DNA of 64,000 nt, taken from the NCBI GenBank assembly GCA_907163375.1, contig CAJQUW010007073.1, positions 434,001-498,000 on the forward strand. The letters run 5' to 3'. The stretch's first letter is position 1; each line of letters starts with the position of its first letter. Origin of the DNA: Prostheceraeus crozeri. Lineage: Eukaryota > Platyhelminthes > Polycladida > Euryleptidae. Of this stretch, positions 34,531 through 46,012 are shown piece by piece. The notes under the pieces are model-generated. The model was not told where the DNA came from. It made no database searches and was given only the letters and a program-made list of their open reading frames with translations. The position numbers were made by a program, and so were the translations under genes.

Positions 34531-34673
34531 CATTTACTTGGAAGCGACGAGTAGGGGCAATTCTTCGGTCATTGATCATGCGCTATGACTGGTGTCAGGT
34601 GACAAGTAACCAGTGATTTCAATCCTTCGACATGAGCAGTAGACAAGTTCATTTTGATCAATAAATTTTGACA

Positions 34674-35711
34674 GAGCTGATCATAAAAAAGGATCTTTTA
34701 AAACTTCACTAAATTCAAAAAATCGATCCTCACACCTTCCTATTGTGTCGCACAACAACAACGCGTCATGCATCATTCGAGATCCTGTTACTCAGCTTTA
34801 AAATGAGCCATGACAGACTTGTATCCGTTGCTGCATTTGCTGAGCATAATGATATGAAAATCACTCAATTTACAAATTGAAGTTTTTCAATAAGAAACCA
34901 TGTGAGTATGCTAATCAATCAGGCACGAAAAGAACGAGCATTTTCTGAGCTCTCTTTTGATATACTGGTCATCAAAATCAGTGAACTAGTACGAGTATGT
35001 GAACTTCTTCAACATTTTTCTCATTTCCGCTAAAGTACACAAAAACAATGTTAGATGAACAAAAATCAAAACAAATCAATTAGCAATTGCATGTCTTTGT
35101 TCTCTCACAGTGACTTCCGATTGTTTACCTTGATTGTTTGTGAGCTTTAGCGGAAATGAGAAAAAATTTTGAAGAAGTTTGAAAAAGGAATATTGGACTT
35201 ATTTGAATAAAGCTTACATATTGGCATTCCTTACATCGCAAGGATTCTGAAGATAACAAACATGAACATTTTTGATGAAATAGTGAGAACATAACGCTTT
35301 CAGTCAAAAGAGTCATGATTTTGTGATAACTTCACGATACGAGTCACTGACTTTTTCCTAGTTCACTGATTTTGATGACCAGTATGAGAGTTAACTGTAA
35401 AAATTAATTTTATATAAAAAAAAGTATAAAGAGACCTCAGAAAATGCTCGTTCTTTTCGTGCCTGATTGATTAGCATACTCACATGGTTTCTTATTGAAA
35501 AACTTCAATTTGTAAATTGAGTGATTTTCATATCATTATGCTCAGCAAATGCAGCAACGGATACAAGTCTGTCATGGCTCATTTTAAAGCTGAGTAACAG
35601 GATCTCGAATGATGCATGACGCGTTGTTGTTGTGCGACACAATAGGAAGGTGTGAGGATCGATTTTTTGAATTTAGTGAAGTTTTAAAAGATCCTTTTTC
35701 ATGATCAGCTC
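34674..35711. mobile_element. 1.04-kb fold-back element with ~310-bp arms
   Basis: The left arm, about 34674-34980, returns reverse-complemented at about 35362-35711, nearly identical. It runs from GAGCTGATCAT(A/G)AAAAAGGA through TTGTTGTGCGACAC and CATTTGCTGAGCATAATGAT to CTGGTCATCAAAATCAGTGA. A second nested inversion (CTCATTTCCGCTAAAG and CTTTAGCGGAAATGAG) lies inside. It has no coding content. High arm identity suggests recent formation or gene conversion. No clear target duplication. Confidence 0.8.
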
Positions 35712-36624
35712 AAGTGAGGAATTCTTCGACTTGATTAATAATCAGCTTTTACATTTCATAATCACACATGCATGACAGAAGAATATTTATCTATTATGCT
35801 TGCACTATCAGTGTCAGTGGAGGCAGAAGACATTCAATTAAAAGGTGAATGCTGCATCAATGATAATTACAATAATGGAAATGCATGGTCAAGAATTCGT
35901 CTTGCTTACATAGTTTTCAGAAAGTGGAATTTGGAATACAGATTGGTTTATGTGAGAATCTTGGGCACTTCGAGAATTTCACTCCGAAATGGGCGCGGAC
36001 AGCCTCGTTTAACGTATCACACTCTACAACTTCATTATCTCATGAAATGTAAGCAGAATGCTTCAATATGACAAATGTATTGATGAAACATATGTAGGGG
36101 GTTAAACATGTTAATAGAGCGCACAATTGACAAATTAGAGAAATATTCATCTACGTTATTGGTATTCTCTACTATTGGACGTAGCGGTTAGTAGACTCAA
36201 AAATGCTTCAATTATTTGCAATGTGCTAGAATTGAAGTCAAATTATTTTCACCGGCTGAAAACATTTCGTGATAGACGAGTGGCTCACACACTTAAGTTC
36301 CTGACTGCTATTGTCGAGATACGCAAAAAATTAAAGTTCACAGCAAATGTGTGATTAGAGAGAGAGAGATCGAATTGATGCATTTGCTTTGTCTGTCAGG
36401 AATGATAAGAAATGAAAACTTTTCATGTGAAAGCTACTCAGATCAGCTTTTTAAGGGGTAAATAAAAAATAAAAAAACCTTGTTTTTACTCTGAAGTACA
36501 TTAAGCACGGAGCCTTTCTTCCATGTGGCAGACTTGTCATTCATCCAATCTCATTCTTTTTGTGCTGAGTGTTGAACAAGAATGCATAGTGCACCTAGTA
36601 TAAAAGTTTTATGTTTGAGCCTAT

Positions 36625-36697
36625 CTTCAGTTTGAACCACCTTCTCTCGGACGCAGAGCGAACGCTCTACCACAATGCCACAGCGCCAGTAAAGGTG
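36625..36697 (-). mobile_element. tRNA-derived SINE head
   Basis: The minus strand reads TGTGGCATTGTGGTAGAGCG (A-box and D-arm-like), then GGTGGTTCAAACTG, a B-box differing at its last bases. The spacing is tRNA-like. Acceptor-stem pairing is poor, so a functional tRNA is unlikely. Confidence 0.45.
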
Positions 36698-37266
36698 AGG
36701 CTTTGATCCGAAGTGACTATTCAGTTGCGAGGGTGTCACAACAGTTGAAAGTTCACAAATGTACCATCTACTTTTGTTTGCGACTAGGTTGTCAGCTGTC
36801 TGATTGGAAGCTATTGTTATTCAAAGAAGATGCACATGTATTTTGTAGTGTGTTCAGATGAGATTTTCCTTTAATTTCTATGTCGTTGAAGCTAGCACCA
36901 ACTTCAACACTAAATTTTTGAAAAGAGTTTGTACAGAATCGAAAACCACATGTACACGCACTATTAATGACTCAAAATTTGTACACACAAGAATTTTTCC
37001 AAATTCGAACTCCATCAGCTTCAAAATTCAAATTTAAATTAGAAAAAAATTGGTGGAAGTATTGGTGCTACCTAGTTACCGAGTTTTTACAATAGTCCAA
37101 TCGAAATATTTAGATACAAGCAATAGAAACTGAGTTTGTACAGCAACTTCCAGCAGTTTCCCTACACGAACAATCGGTAAAACCGGCAGAAACCGACTTT
37201 CTCGAAATAATGATGAGATTTTCAAAAAAGGAGTTGGTGCCACATGAAAAATGAGTTTGTACAGTG

Positions 37267-37470
37267 CTCCAACCGGTGGAATAGTGTTCTACTAATCAAG
37301 TCTCAGTTTGAACGCACACTTCTCCGACACTCCAGCACTCCTGTGCCCGGTAAATACCGGTTATTATACAATAACTACAAGAACACTGCCCATTAATGAA
37401 CAAATAAATTCTGCCACATGGAAAAAGAGCTTCTACAGTACTCCAACCGGTGGAATAGTGTTCTACTAAT
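37267..37470. repeat. 30-bp exact direct repeat, 174-bp period
   Basis: CTCCAACCGGTGGAATAGTG plus TTCTACTAAT occurs at 37267-37296 and 37441-37470. Weaker GAGTTTGTACAG copies at 36926, 37128 and 37250 suggest a decayed tandem array. Confidence 0.6.
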
Positions 37471-38204
37471 AGTCTAGCTGGGTTATTGGTCAATTTGGTG
37501 TCATTATAACTCTTCAACGCCGAGTGCTTTTACCAACTCAGAGTCCGAGTGCATCCTCATTTTGACCAATTAACCGTCGTGGGCAAGAAGCACTTGCCTA
37601 GCAGATTTGAGCGAAACCTAACTGCACGAATAAACTTTCTAATGTTTTCAATCATGATAAAATAATCTCACATGACCTAAGACGATGAAATCGTCCATTT
37701 CAGAAAGGAATGTTCCATCGCATTCATTCACCCAAACAGCTCTAGGATTGAATCAAATTCCGCATGAATTTCTCTATGAAGCAAAATATTTTGCTGAACA
37801 GAAGTTCTGTATGACTTTGTAATTGAAGGCAATGGGAGCAACCAGGAACAAGAATCAGATAGACAAAAGAAGCTAATGTCTTCCAGCTCTGCCAACAATT
37901 CCAATCATGCACCATAGCATATGGGATGTTTACTGATTGATGCAGCTGAATTAGTGCGCAGACTGCAGACTCCATTACAAAACGTACTTGTAGCGGATGG
38001 TTCTCCTCAAGGAACGTCTTAAAAATGTATATCTTTTAATGTTATTTCTACAATAAATGATAGAACCTAATAAAGCTGGCATGCATAACCGAACAAAAAT
38101 CAAATGATCACTTACTTTTGCTGATTTCATCCATTTTGGAAAATGGCCTACCTCCCTGTTCTGCACCACCCGCAGAATTGGACTGCTCGCTTTATAGTTG
38201 TTGT

Positions 38205-38580
38205 TTCCTAGAAGTGCAGAGTCATATCTCGTATGCTAGATGAAATGGCACACACCACACACGATCTACGGTCAAACAATAAGTCGACACTGAATCAGCA
38301 GCAAGCCTCAGACAGTAGAGAAATTGCGTACGTGTCATATAGATTGAGGTCACACTTAGCTGTCACAGTATTATCAATTGATTAATCCTATGAAGAGATG
38401 GAGTGAATTAAATTTCTCACGCCTACCAACTTCTAAACAAAGAATCTGACGGACAAACATTATCGAGAAAACTTGTACACAATGATCTGAATTCTTTGAA
38501 TATGAAGGAATCGTGTCAATGAAGCATTTGGGGGAATTCAAACCAATCCGCAAGCGGCGCACGACTGTTACGACTGCAGC
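38205..38580 (-). repeat. Dispersed ~500-bp repeat, copy B2
   Basis: Inverted relative of 34044-34530. It shares ACACACGATCTACGGTCAAA, ATCTGACGGACAAACAT and CCGCAAGCGGCGCACGACTG (as their complements). Together with B1 it flanks 3.7 kb. Confidence 0.7.
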
Positions 38581-38589
38581 CACAGGGCT

Positions 38590-38935
38590 CTGTCGCTCGC
38601 TGTTCTCGTGAAGTTGCTGGTTAATTCCCCTCTCCATAGTCGTTCGTCTTACTCTGCTTCTTGACCTGTCTTAAGGTGTTCACTCCGTCAGTCTGATCGT
38701 CCATCTGCTGTCTTTGCGTCTTGCTGTGGCCAGCCTAGCTCCACCTCATGTTCTGCTCCTCCTGCACCACATCAATCACTCCTGCACGTCTTCTGATTTC
38801 TTCTTCATTTCTGATTATCTCTCTTCTAGTCACACCCAACATTCGTCTCTCACACCCAACATTTCTCTTTGTGCAATTCTGAGTCTGTCTTGCTGTCTCT
38901 TTGTTAGGGACCAAGTTTGAGAACCGTGCAACGTC
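38590..38935. other. Pyrimidine-rich tract
   Basis: About 340 bp with strong C+T bias on the plus strand and repeated CTCCTGC, TCACACCCAACATT and CTGTCT motifs. Such tracts occur in LINE untranslated regions and regulatory DNA. No coding gene is supported. Confidence 0.4.
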
Positions 38936-40163
38936 GCTGGCAGAATGTTCATGTTAAGAGCCTTCGGCGGTGGATGATGGTGATTTATTTAAGCAGTCAA
39001 GCAGCTTGGTTGCTTCCAAAAAGCTCTCCATTGTTGATTTCTTTCTTCTGATGCACGTGGAATGAAATTATTTGCCTGAGCACTAACTTAAAATTAAATC
39101 AGGGAACCTGAAAAAGTTGCTTTTGAAAAATGTGAGAAAATATAGAGTGAAAAAAAGTTATTTCAATTTATTTTCAAAGTTATTTCATATTTTTTCAAGT
39201 TGTGCTTAATTTTCTGTAGATCATTTTAGCATGAACAAGAAAACGGATTCACTCCCAGCGTCTTTATTACCGCAAAATGAATTGATAAACAAAATCCCGA
39301 CGTCCCGAGCTATTTGCTCTTGATGAAGGGCAATGCTAAGTTATCTTGATCTCGGATATAGTTTAGCAATTAGTTTTTCACGTCCGTTTGGCTCGGAGAA
39401 GACTACACATACTTAAAACTGACTTAAAACAATCACAATGATAAATGAATATTTTAGAGACAACGCAAAATATTGAAATATAATTAATTAATAGCAAAAT
39501 ATTGCAATCAGAAAGAAAATGCAAAATAGAGTTGCAGAATACTGTCTCCATATCTGGTCGAAAACGTGCACATTTTTTGTGCTTCTGCTCTGAATACATT
39601 GTGGATGCCTTAATAACAACCCGACAAACACGTGGACACTGCGAAAAATATGGGCATCCGATGGACTAAAAACGGATATCCTATACTAGTCCACCAATTA
39701 TATGGACAGAATGCCTAATTCCCTTATGTGTCCATCAGAGTCCGCTGTTCTAAGATACAAGATATCATCAGAAAATAGCAATGTATTTAATGTTAAATAA
39801 AGGCACTCGGAGGTCTAATCACTGACTTAAAGATAAATTTTAATTAATTTGCAGATAATTCATATAAAACATCTTCATTATCCTTGAATTGTCCAATATA
39901 TGTCCGTGCAGAATTACATCATCCAGTATTTAGTTGCGTCCTTAACCTGTCCGTCAGATTTCCAATGAAATCAAAAGTTAAATACATAGAAAATCAAAAC
40001 AGTAAGCACACATAGATATACTTTATTGTAAAGATATTAGTTACATGACATTTTTGAAAGGAGTATCTGTGACTAGTCCATCAGAACTCAATCAAATGAT
40101 TTGATATTTGAATTAATTAAGGATCGACGCGGTCTAATCTGATTTTGATTTAATCTAAGACGC
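38936..40163. other. No gene; GTCC-motif cluster
   Basis: Between 39613 and 39975 there are recurrent GGACA, GTCCATCAG, GTCCGCTG and TGTCCGT motifs on both strands, recalling the CACTA right end at 57800-58156. It could be a decayed CACTA fragment. No terminal repeats were identified. Confidence 0.3.
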
Positions 40164-40521
40164 GGTCGATCTGCGTCTAGACCCGACCCACCTCTATGCA
40201 TGAATAGATGGCTGGTCTATGTCAATCCACTCATCAGATGCAGAGCGCGTACAATTATCAAAGCACACGATCTGCTCCTGGAGAGGTTTCGTAGATCGAC
40301 TGAATCTGAAAGAGGAAAGTGAGATGATCATTTTCAAAAGTCGATCGACTTCTACGAGTATAATAGACGGGTCGATCTGCGTCTAGATCCGACCCTCCTC
40401 TATGCATGAATAGATGACTGATCTGCGTCAATCCACTCATCAGGTACAGAGCGCGTACAATTATCAAAGCACACGATCTGCTCCTGGAGCGGTTTTGTAG
40501 ATCGACTTAATCTGAAAGAGT
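40164..40521. repeat. Tandem duplication, 206-bp period
   Basis: Copies 40164-40315 and 40370-40521 share GTCGATCTGCGTCTAGA, CTCTATGCATGAATAGATG and AGCACACGATCTGCTCCTGG, about 93% alike. CGATC motifs are frequent in both. Confidence 0.85.
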
Positions 40522-41083
40522 ACATGTGCATAAACATACATGTAAATGGATTAATCAAAATGCATGAAAATACAAATTCACAAAAACTTTGTCGCTTGCC
40601 GTAATTATGCTTCTTAATTAAAATTATATTTTTATCAAACTTTGACGGATGCTATGTTCTGTCAAAAACTTCTGACAATATGATGAATTATGAATGATTA
40701 CAATTAATTGGCTAAAATGACACTGCGATAAATTGAAGGCTTATTTAATTTTTCAGAATCTGCTCAATACAACAGACATAGAAACTCTAGGATCGATGGG
40801 CGGAATAAAATGCATAGTATTGAGAATCTCAATACAAGCTTATCACTTCTAAAAACAACAATTTTTGCAAAAGTAAATAATGTAAAACACATGCATCTGC
40901 AATTAGTTTCATGCCGCGCGCGATGTCGCCACTACTACTTATGCCACTAGTGCATCCTAGCAAGCTTGTCAACGAAAGTTTTTAGATTGCAAGTACGAAA
41001 GGTGCATGTAGCATGACATTACTCAAAGATGAGGCATTGCTTGAGACACATAATTTGCTCCGGTTAAAATTGTTTATGTAGGT

Positions 41084-42013
41084 CAGTGGTGGGCAACCAC
41101 AATGGGGCAGTGGGCCACCGGCCCGCAAGAGGCTTCGCGGGCCACCAGTGGCCCGCGGCACCCCCCGTCCAATAGGGTAGGTCGGGGTAAGTCGGACCAT
41201 CGGGAGAGTCGGACTTACCAAATCAAAAAATTCATGGATCGAAAACGAAAGAAGTCTGATGCCGCTGGCAAACATGGCTGCAATTAGTGGTAATGAATGT
41301 TGCTTAACTATAGTTAAGCAACATTCATTACCACTAATTGCGCCAGACACCCTGCCTAAGATGTTTCTATTAATGTTGAGCAAGACAAAAACAGCGTCTG
41401 AAAAAATAGGTAAAAAATTGACCTTTATGAAAGCCTAGTTTTGCTACAAGATAAATTCGGCAACAATCTTAAAACACGCGTTCAAGAAGGACAAGGACGC
41501 CTAAGCAATGAGAAAAATCCATTAGCATGCCAAAATAATGTTAGCATGGACCAGTAATTGGCTGCAGTTTTTTAAAAAGGGGTAAATCGGACTTATGTTG
41601 ACAAAACAGTCGGGGAAAGTCTGACCTATTTATATTAAATGTGCGTTAAAGTCAAGAGTGAAATATCAAGCTGCGCGATGTACCTGTTTTGGTAACTTAT
41701 CGTGTGTGACTAAACAGGACAATGCTGAATCATGAAGCTTGACTAACAAAATGCATGACCAAAAACCATGCTTCGTGTAACGCTTACTCAGTGGGAATAC
41801 TACATTTCTCAGTGTAAGACACTTTCTCAATCAAAAGCGAACAATTTATGTACCGGGATCACTGACAATGGTCAGCAAGTCATTTTTAGATAGGATTTGA
41901 AAGAGAATAAAAGTTGAGGGCCACTTATAGTTCGACAAACGCTCGCGGTACACTCAAGATGCTTCTGCGGGCCACCCAAAATGTGCCGGCGGGCCACGCG
42001 TTGCCCACCCCTG
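41084..42013. mobile_element. hAT-type MITE with perfect 8-bp target duplication
   Basis: The 930-bp element begins CAGTGGTGGGCAACC and ends GCGTTGCCCACCCCTG. GGCCCGC/GCGGGCC motifs lie near each end, the usual form of Charlie-like hAT termini. ATGTAGGT lies directly outside on both sides (41076-41083 and 42014-42021). It has no transposase. Inside, GTAAGTCGGAC-type motifs at 41186-41216 and 41580-41630 suggest a second element nested within it. Confidence 0.85.
41280..41341. repeat. 62-bp perfect palindrome
   Basis: Two 31-nt halves, beginning GCAATTAGTGG and ending CCACTAATTGC, meet at TTAACTATAGTTAA with no spacer. It can form a cruciform. It lies inside the hAT MITE. Confidence 0.95.
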
Positions 42014-42283
42014 ATGTAGGTGATACGTACATTCTCGATTTCATGCATTTTTTTGCCGTTCATCGATGCCTTTCTTTGTTCCTTTGCTTGGTATGTATAG
42101 TGACGTGCAGATTGGAATCTAGTGAGCCTACTCAATAAACCATGGAGTGATAGAAATTGAAAAAGCAGATACACTGATTCATTGCTGATACGATGCGCAG
42201 ACGTCATGCATCACAATCATGTCTATAGTATACCCGATAAGATTGCGTTAACGGGTGCCCCCTGAAGAAATTCATAACTGATA

Positions 42284-43097
42284 TACCGTACTCTCCGGCC
42301 TATAAGGCGCAACTTTTTTACTCGGAAAATGCTAATGCGCCTTATCTGCGGAGTGCGCCCTATCTAAGGTCAAATTAGAATTTTGAGTTCGTTAAAAGAT
42401 AGGCAGGCATAAATTTCAATAAATCATGGCAGCAAGTGCCACAAAAGGTCATTTGAAGTGGCTTTCAAGAAGGCGATAGGGTGCCATTTTCTTCGAACGA
42501 TTCAGCCAATGTGACAGTTGACTCAGAAACCGAAACGAACACTGTTTCTGACACTAAAGCAAACCTTCATTCAAATACCGAAGCAAATAATGATTCCAAC
42601 ACTGAGACTAACAATCATTTTGACACAGAAACGAGCCTTGATTCAGATGCCGAAGTGAATCTTGAAGTAAGCAGTGAAGCTTCCTGCCTGTAGTTGAATC
42701 AAACATTCCGACTTCTCTGGAGTTTCAGGAGTTGAGTGATTCAAAAGTATCTGCATGCTCGATTTTGTTGATTTTAGTAATGTAATGTTTCTTAGGCTAT
42801 CATGTCGATCCTGATCCTTCATAATTTTTCAGATATTGGGCCTATACATCAGATGAAATATTTTAACGTAGGTTTTGGTTTTTCTTAACTACCGGTAGTA
42901 GCGGTACTTCTATCGGTGAAATTAGTTCCAATCATTGTTTCCCTTTAGACAAGATAATATATGAAAATATCGGTATAGGCTGCATGTGCGCCTTATCCGA
43001 GAAGTGTGCCTTATCTGTTGTCAAAATACGAGATATCCTAAAAATCGGCTTGTGCGCCTTGTGCGCAGATGCGCCTTATAGGCCGGAAAGTACGGTA
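42284..43097. mobile_element. MITE with 26-bp inverted ends, probably pogo/Tigger-type
   Basis: The left end TACCGTACTCTCCGGCCTAT plus AAGGCGCA is mirrored at the right (TGCGCCTTATAGGCCGGAAA plus GTACGGTA), one mismatch, with TA at both borders. TGCGCC(C/T)TAT motifs repeat subterminally (42350, 42988, 43010, 43056, 43072). TA borders fit the Tc1/mariner/pogo group. The finer assignment is from general resemblance. Confidence 0.75.
42478..42693 (+). pseudogene. Acidic repetitive ORF inside the MITE
   Basis: About 70 codons with an imperfect repeat of Asn/Asp-Ser/Thr-(D/E)-T-E-(A/T)-N, roughly 10 residues per unit, rich in Asp and Glu. pogo/Tigger transposases often end in acidic tails, so this may be a relic of one. 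No catalytic motif remains. Confidence 0.4.
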
Positions 43098-43909
43098 CGC
43101 ATCGCAACAGCTATCAATCAACTTATTTGCTTTAGCAATTTCGGTCATAACACTATATTTTTCTCTATTCCAATCAGAAGCAAAATCAGTGATGCATGAA
43201 ACAATGCATGGCATTAACGCTTCTCAACAAAAATATATCTCATATACTACAGCAACAAAATCAGACAATATAACGAATCCAACGTCAAATAGGGCCTAAT
43301 AGCTCTAAAATATGGTGCGAATCACAACGTTGCAACCAAACTCATTAGATGTAGAATGACAAAGTATGACTGATTCAGGTTCTATCTCTGCCTCAAAAAA
43401 TACTTGTGACTGATTATAATTTAGCTTTTTTGAAATTTTTAGCTTCATTTCATCCTGTAGCAATAAATATTTGAGAGAATCAGCTATATCTTTGATTGGT
43501 AACAGAAAATGCATCAAAGATTATACCTACTGACTTGCTCTGAACGTGAAAATAAATATTGTGAATGCTTATATATTTTTCAGTTTGACTGATTATACAT
43601 TTTCCAGATTACCAATAAAAATTTGTGGGAATGAGTACTTAATTCAACATCATAATTTAATTTATTTTTCAATGAGTAGTATGTGGATGATTTTGAAGAA
43701 AACAATGAAAAATGGCAAACTTTGCAAAGGAGATGCTTCCAGAAAAATTCTCCTTTTTAGTATAACATAATTTTCTTTCGTAGAAGCAATATCATCATTA
43801 TTAATCATCTAATGGACTACTCAATCTAGCTCAATCAATGGAGCTCCGTGGAACCGAATTTGTGAGCAAGCATGCCCGGTCCCGCATATCGTCTGTGTTC
43901 TTAATCTCT
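43098..43909. other. No recognisable gene
   Basis: AT-rich flank between the MITE and the LTR element. Nothing supported. Confidence 0.45.
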
Positions 43910-44331
43910 TGTAACCATAGTGCCCGGTACTCACCTCTGAGGTTGTTGGGTGCAGCCCGATAGCACCGGCAGCTGTCTCCGTGAGAGGCGCTGCCCGGCG
44001 CTCTCCTTCCCCGACTCCCCAAATACCCTGGGGGGCGGTACCTACAGCCGAACTGGCTGTACTGGGCGAGCTGGCTGGCTGCCCTTTTCCGGCTCGGTGT
44101 TCCACCGAAGCCGTAAGAGAGAAACGAGCTGCCTCGTTTGTCAGCGAATCAGTATTCGCTTCCGTTATCGAATGGTTCGCAATCTCGAAGTTTTCACTTT
44201 CACACTATCACACAATTATCAAGAAACTGAAAGTATCCCTTCGATCTTACCTAGATCGCGCCAGATTGCCGATAATAAAAATTAGCCTAATTAAGCAACT
44301 TTTAAGTTGGCTAATTTTTCCAGGGGTTACA
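43910..44331 (-). repeat. 3' LTR of the Gypsy element
   Basis: Bounded by TGTAACC and GGTTACA. GC-rich in its outer half and AT-rich near the ATAATAAAAATTAGCC block. Pairs with 47136-47560. Confidence 0.9.
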
Positions 44332-45046
44332 TTATCCCCCCGCTCCTGCGTCAGCCGCGCCTTGCGTACGGCGGCAGGTACGAATGGACCCGTCATCGGC
44401 AACTGTAGCGTGGCTTACCCTCCAGGCTCATACCTACCATCTCGGCTGAGGGTTCCACGGTCTATCGCGCAGGTGGCTAAGAGAGCGGACAAGCTTCTTA
44501 GCCGCCTTGATCGCGTTAGACGCCACTAACCTTCGCTCGTACGAAGAGAAATGTGGATCCTCACATACCGACATCGGAATGGGAAGATCCATATTTAGGA
44601 AACGAGTTCGCGCGATCTCGTTTACAGCCCTAACCACGGCACGTTTTTCCCCTGAAAACTTACCTGCTGGAGCTTCCAAGTAACACCTGGTTACTTCGGG
44701 GAAATGACGGTCCAGCTCGTGCTCGACCTGACGGAACGCCGTGCTGATCGCCTCACTCGAGGTTCCGGGCATGGTGTTTACCCCAACCCCGAGCAGGATC
44801 AGCTTGATCCCGTCTTGTCTGGGTGCGCACTTACGAATCCAGTCCGGCCCCAGTTCTTCCCAGTTTTCCCAGTTCTTTATCATTTCAGGAAGCTCTGGAA
44901 TTGCCTCGCGGTGTTGCAAATCAGGGGGCTGTCTTCTTTGCTGTCTCACCGCGCCAAGACGTGGGAGATTGCTGGATGACTGCGCTGGGCCTCCTGCAAA
45001 TCCTCCTTAGTCCAGCCGTAGTTCCAAGTTATGGCATTGAGCTGTC

Positions 45047-45964
45047 CTAATCCCCTGATTCCAGAATGGGCTTCGTCGGACCGCACGAAGGGCAGTTGCC
45101 ATGGTTCCGAGGGGGCCGACGAGAGAGAGCGTCGGCGTTGGTGTGCTTGGGGTTGCTCCGATATTCGGTGACATAATCGAATTCCTGAAGCCGTTTTAGC
45201 CACGTCGCAACTTGGCCAGTAGGATCTTTGAAAGACTGCAGCCACGTAAGCGCATTGTGATCCGTACGCAGCAGGAATATCTTCCCCAATAAAAAGGCCC
45301 GGAAATCTTTCATAAAATGCACCATGGCTAGCATCTCGCGTCTGGTAATGCAGTAATTTCTCTCTGCCTTATTCAGGCATTTACTACCGTAGGCTATTAC
45401 CCGCTCGATTCCGTATGACTGTTCCTGCGACAAGACAGCCCCAATGGCGACGTCCGAAGCATCTGTGTCCAGGACGAATCTTCCATTCGCCTGTGAAAAA
45501 TCCGGTAGCGAGAGAATGGGTGCTTGGCATAGCACCTGACGGAGTGTCTGGAATGCATGCTCGCATTTATCCGTCCATTGAAATTTAACATACTTACCGG
45601 TTAGCCGGTGCAACGGCTCTGCTATCTTCGCGTAGCCTCGAATGAATTTCCGGTAGTAGTTGCACAAGCCCAAAAAGCCCCTCAGCTCCCGCTGTGACTC
45701 TGATTTAGGCCAGTTCGGCATTCTTTCAGCAGTCTCGGGATGAGTCTTTACCCCGTTATCAGATACCAGGTGCCCTAAATAACGGACCTCTGATCTGAAC
45801 CACTGACATTTCTTCGGATTAAGCTGGAGATTTGCACGCCGGAACCGTTGCAGCACTGCTCGTAAGTTATCTACGTTCTCATTGAAATCCCGCCCAATCA
45901 CGATGGTATCGTCTAGGTACACCAGGCAAGCCTTCCAAGTCAGCCCAGTCAAGACATTGTTCAT
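45047..45964 (-). pseudogene. Gypsy pol part: reverse transcriptase and RNase H
   Basis: Contains the Ty3/Gypsy YLDDT active-site strand, the LGHLVSDNGVK and FLGLCNYYRKFI connection segments, and RNase H hallmarks (DTDASDVAIGAVLSQ, RTDHNALTWL). The end matches the usual NADALSRRP boundary. Part of the broken element above. Confidence 0.9.
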
Positions 45965-46012
45965 CAGTCGCGCAAAAACGGCTGGCCCGTTTACGCGCTG
46001 TTACCCGCTGGT

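Larger units (their letters stand above)
35712..38204. other. No confirmed gene; SINE head and short repeats inside
   Basis: A 99-codon frame (35772-36071) has no recognised domain and is not called. A tRNA-like SINE head (36625-36697) and a 30-bp repeat pair (37267 and 37441) are listed separately. Confidence 0.4.

Noticed and set aside
31747-36004. GGCTGTCCGCGCC at 31749 and its complement near 35993 as an element's inverted ends
   Set aside because: Only 13 bp match well, with weak similarity around them and no duplication.
35772-36071. 99-codon open frame
   Set aside because: Composition and lack of any motif suggest chance. It starts right beside a fold-back element.
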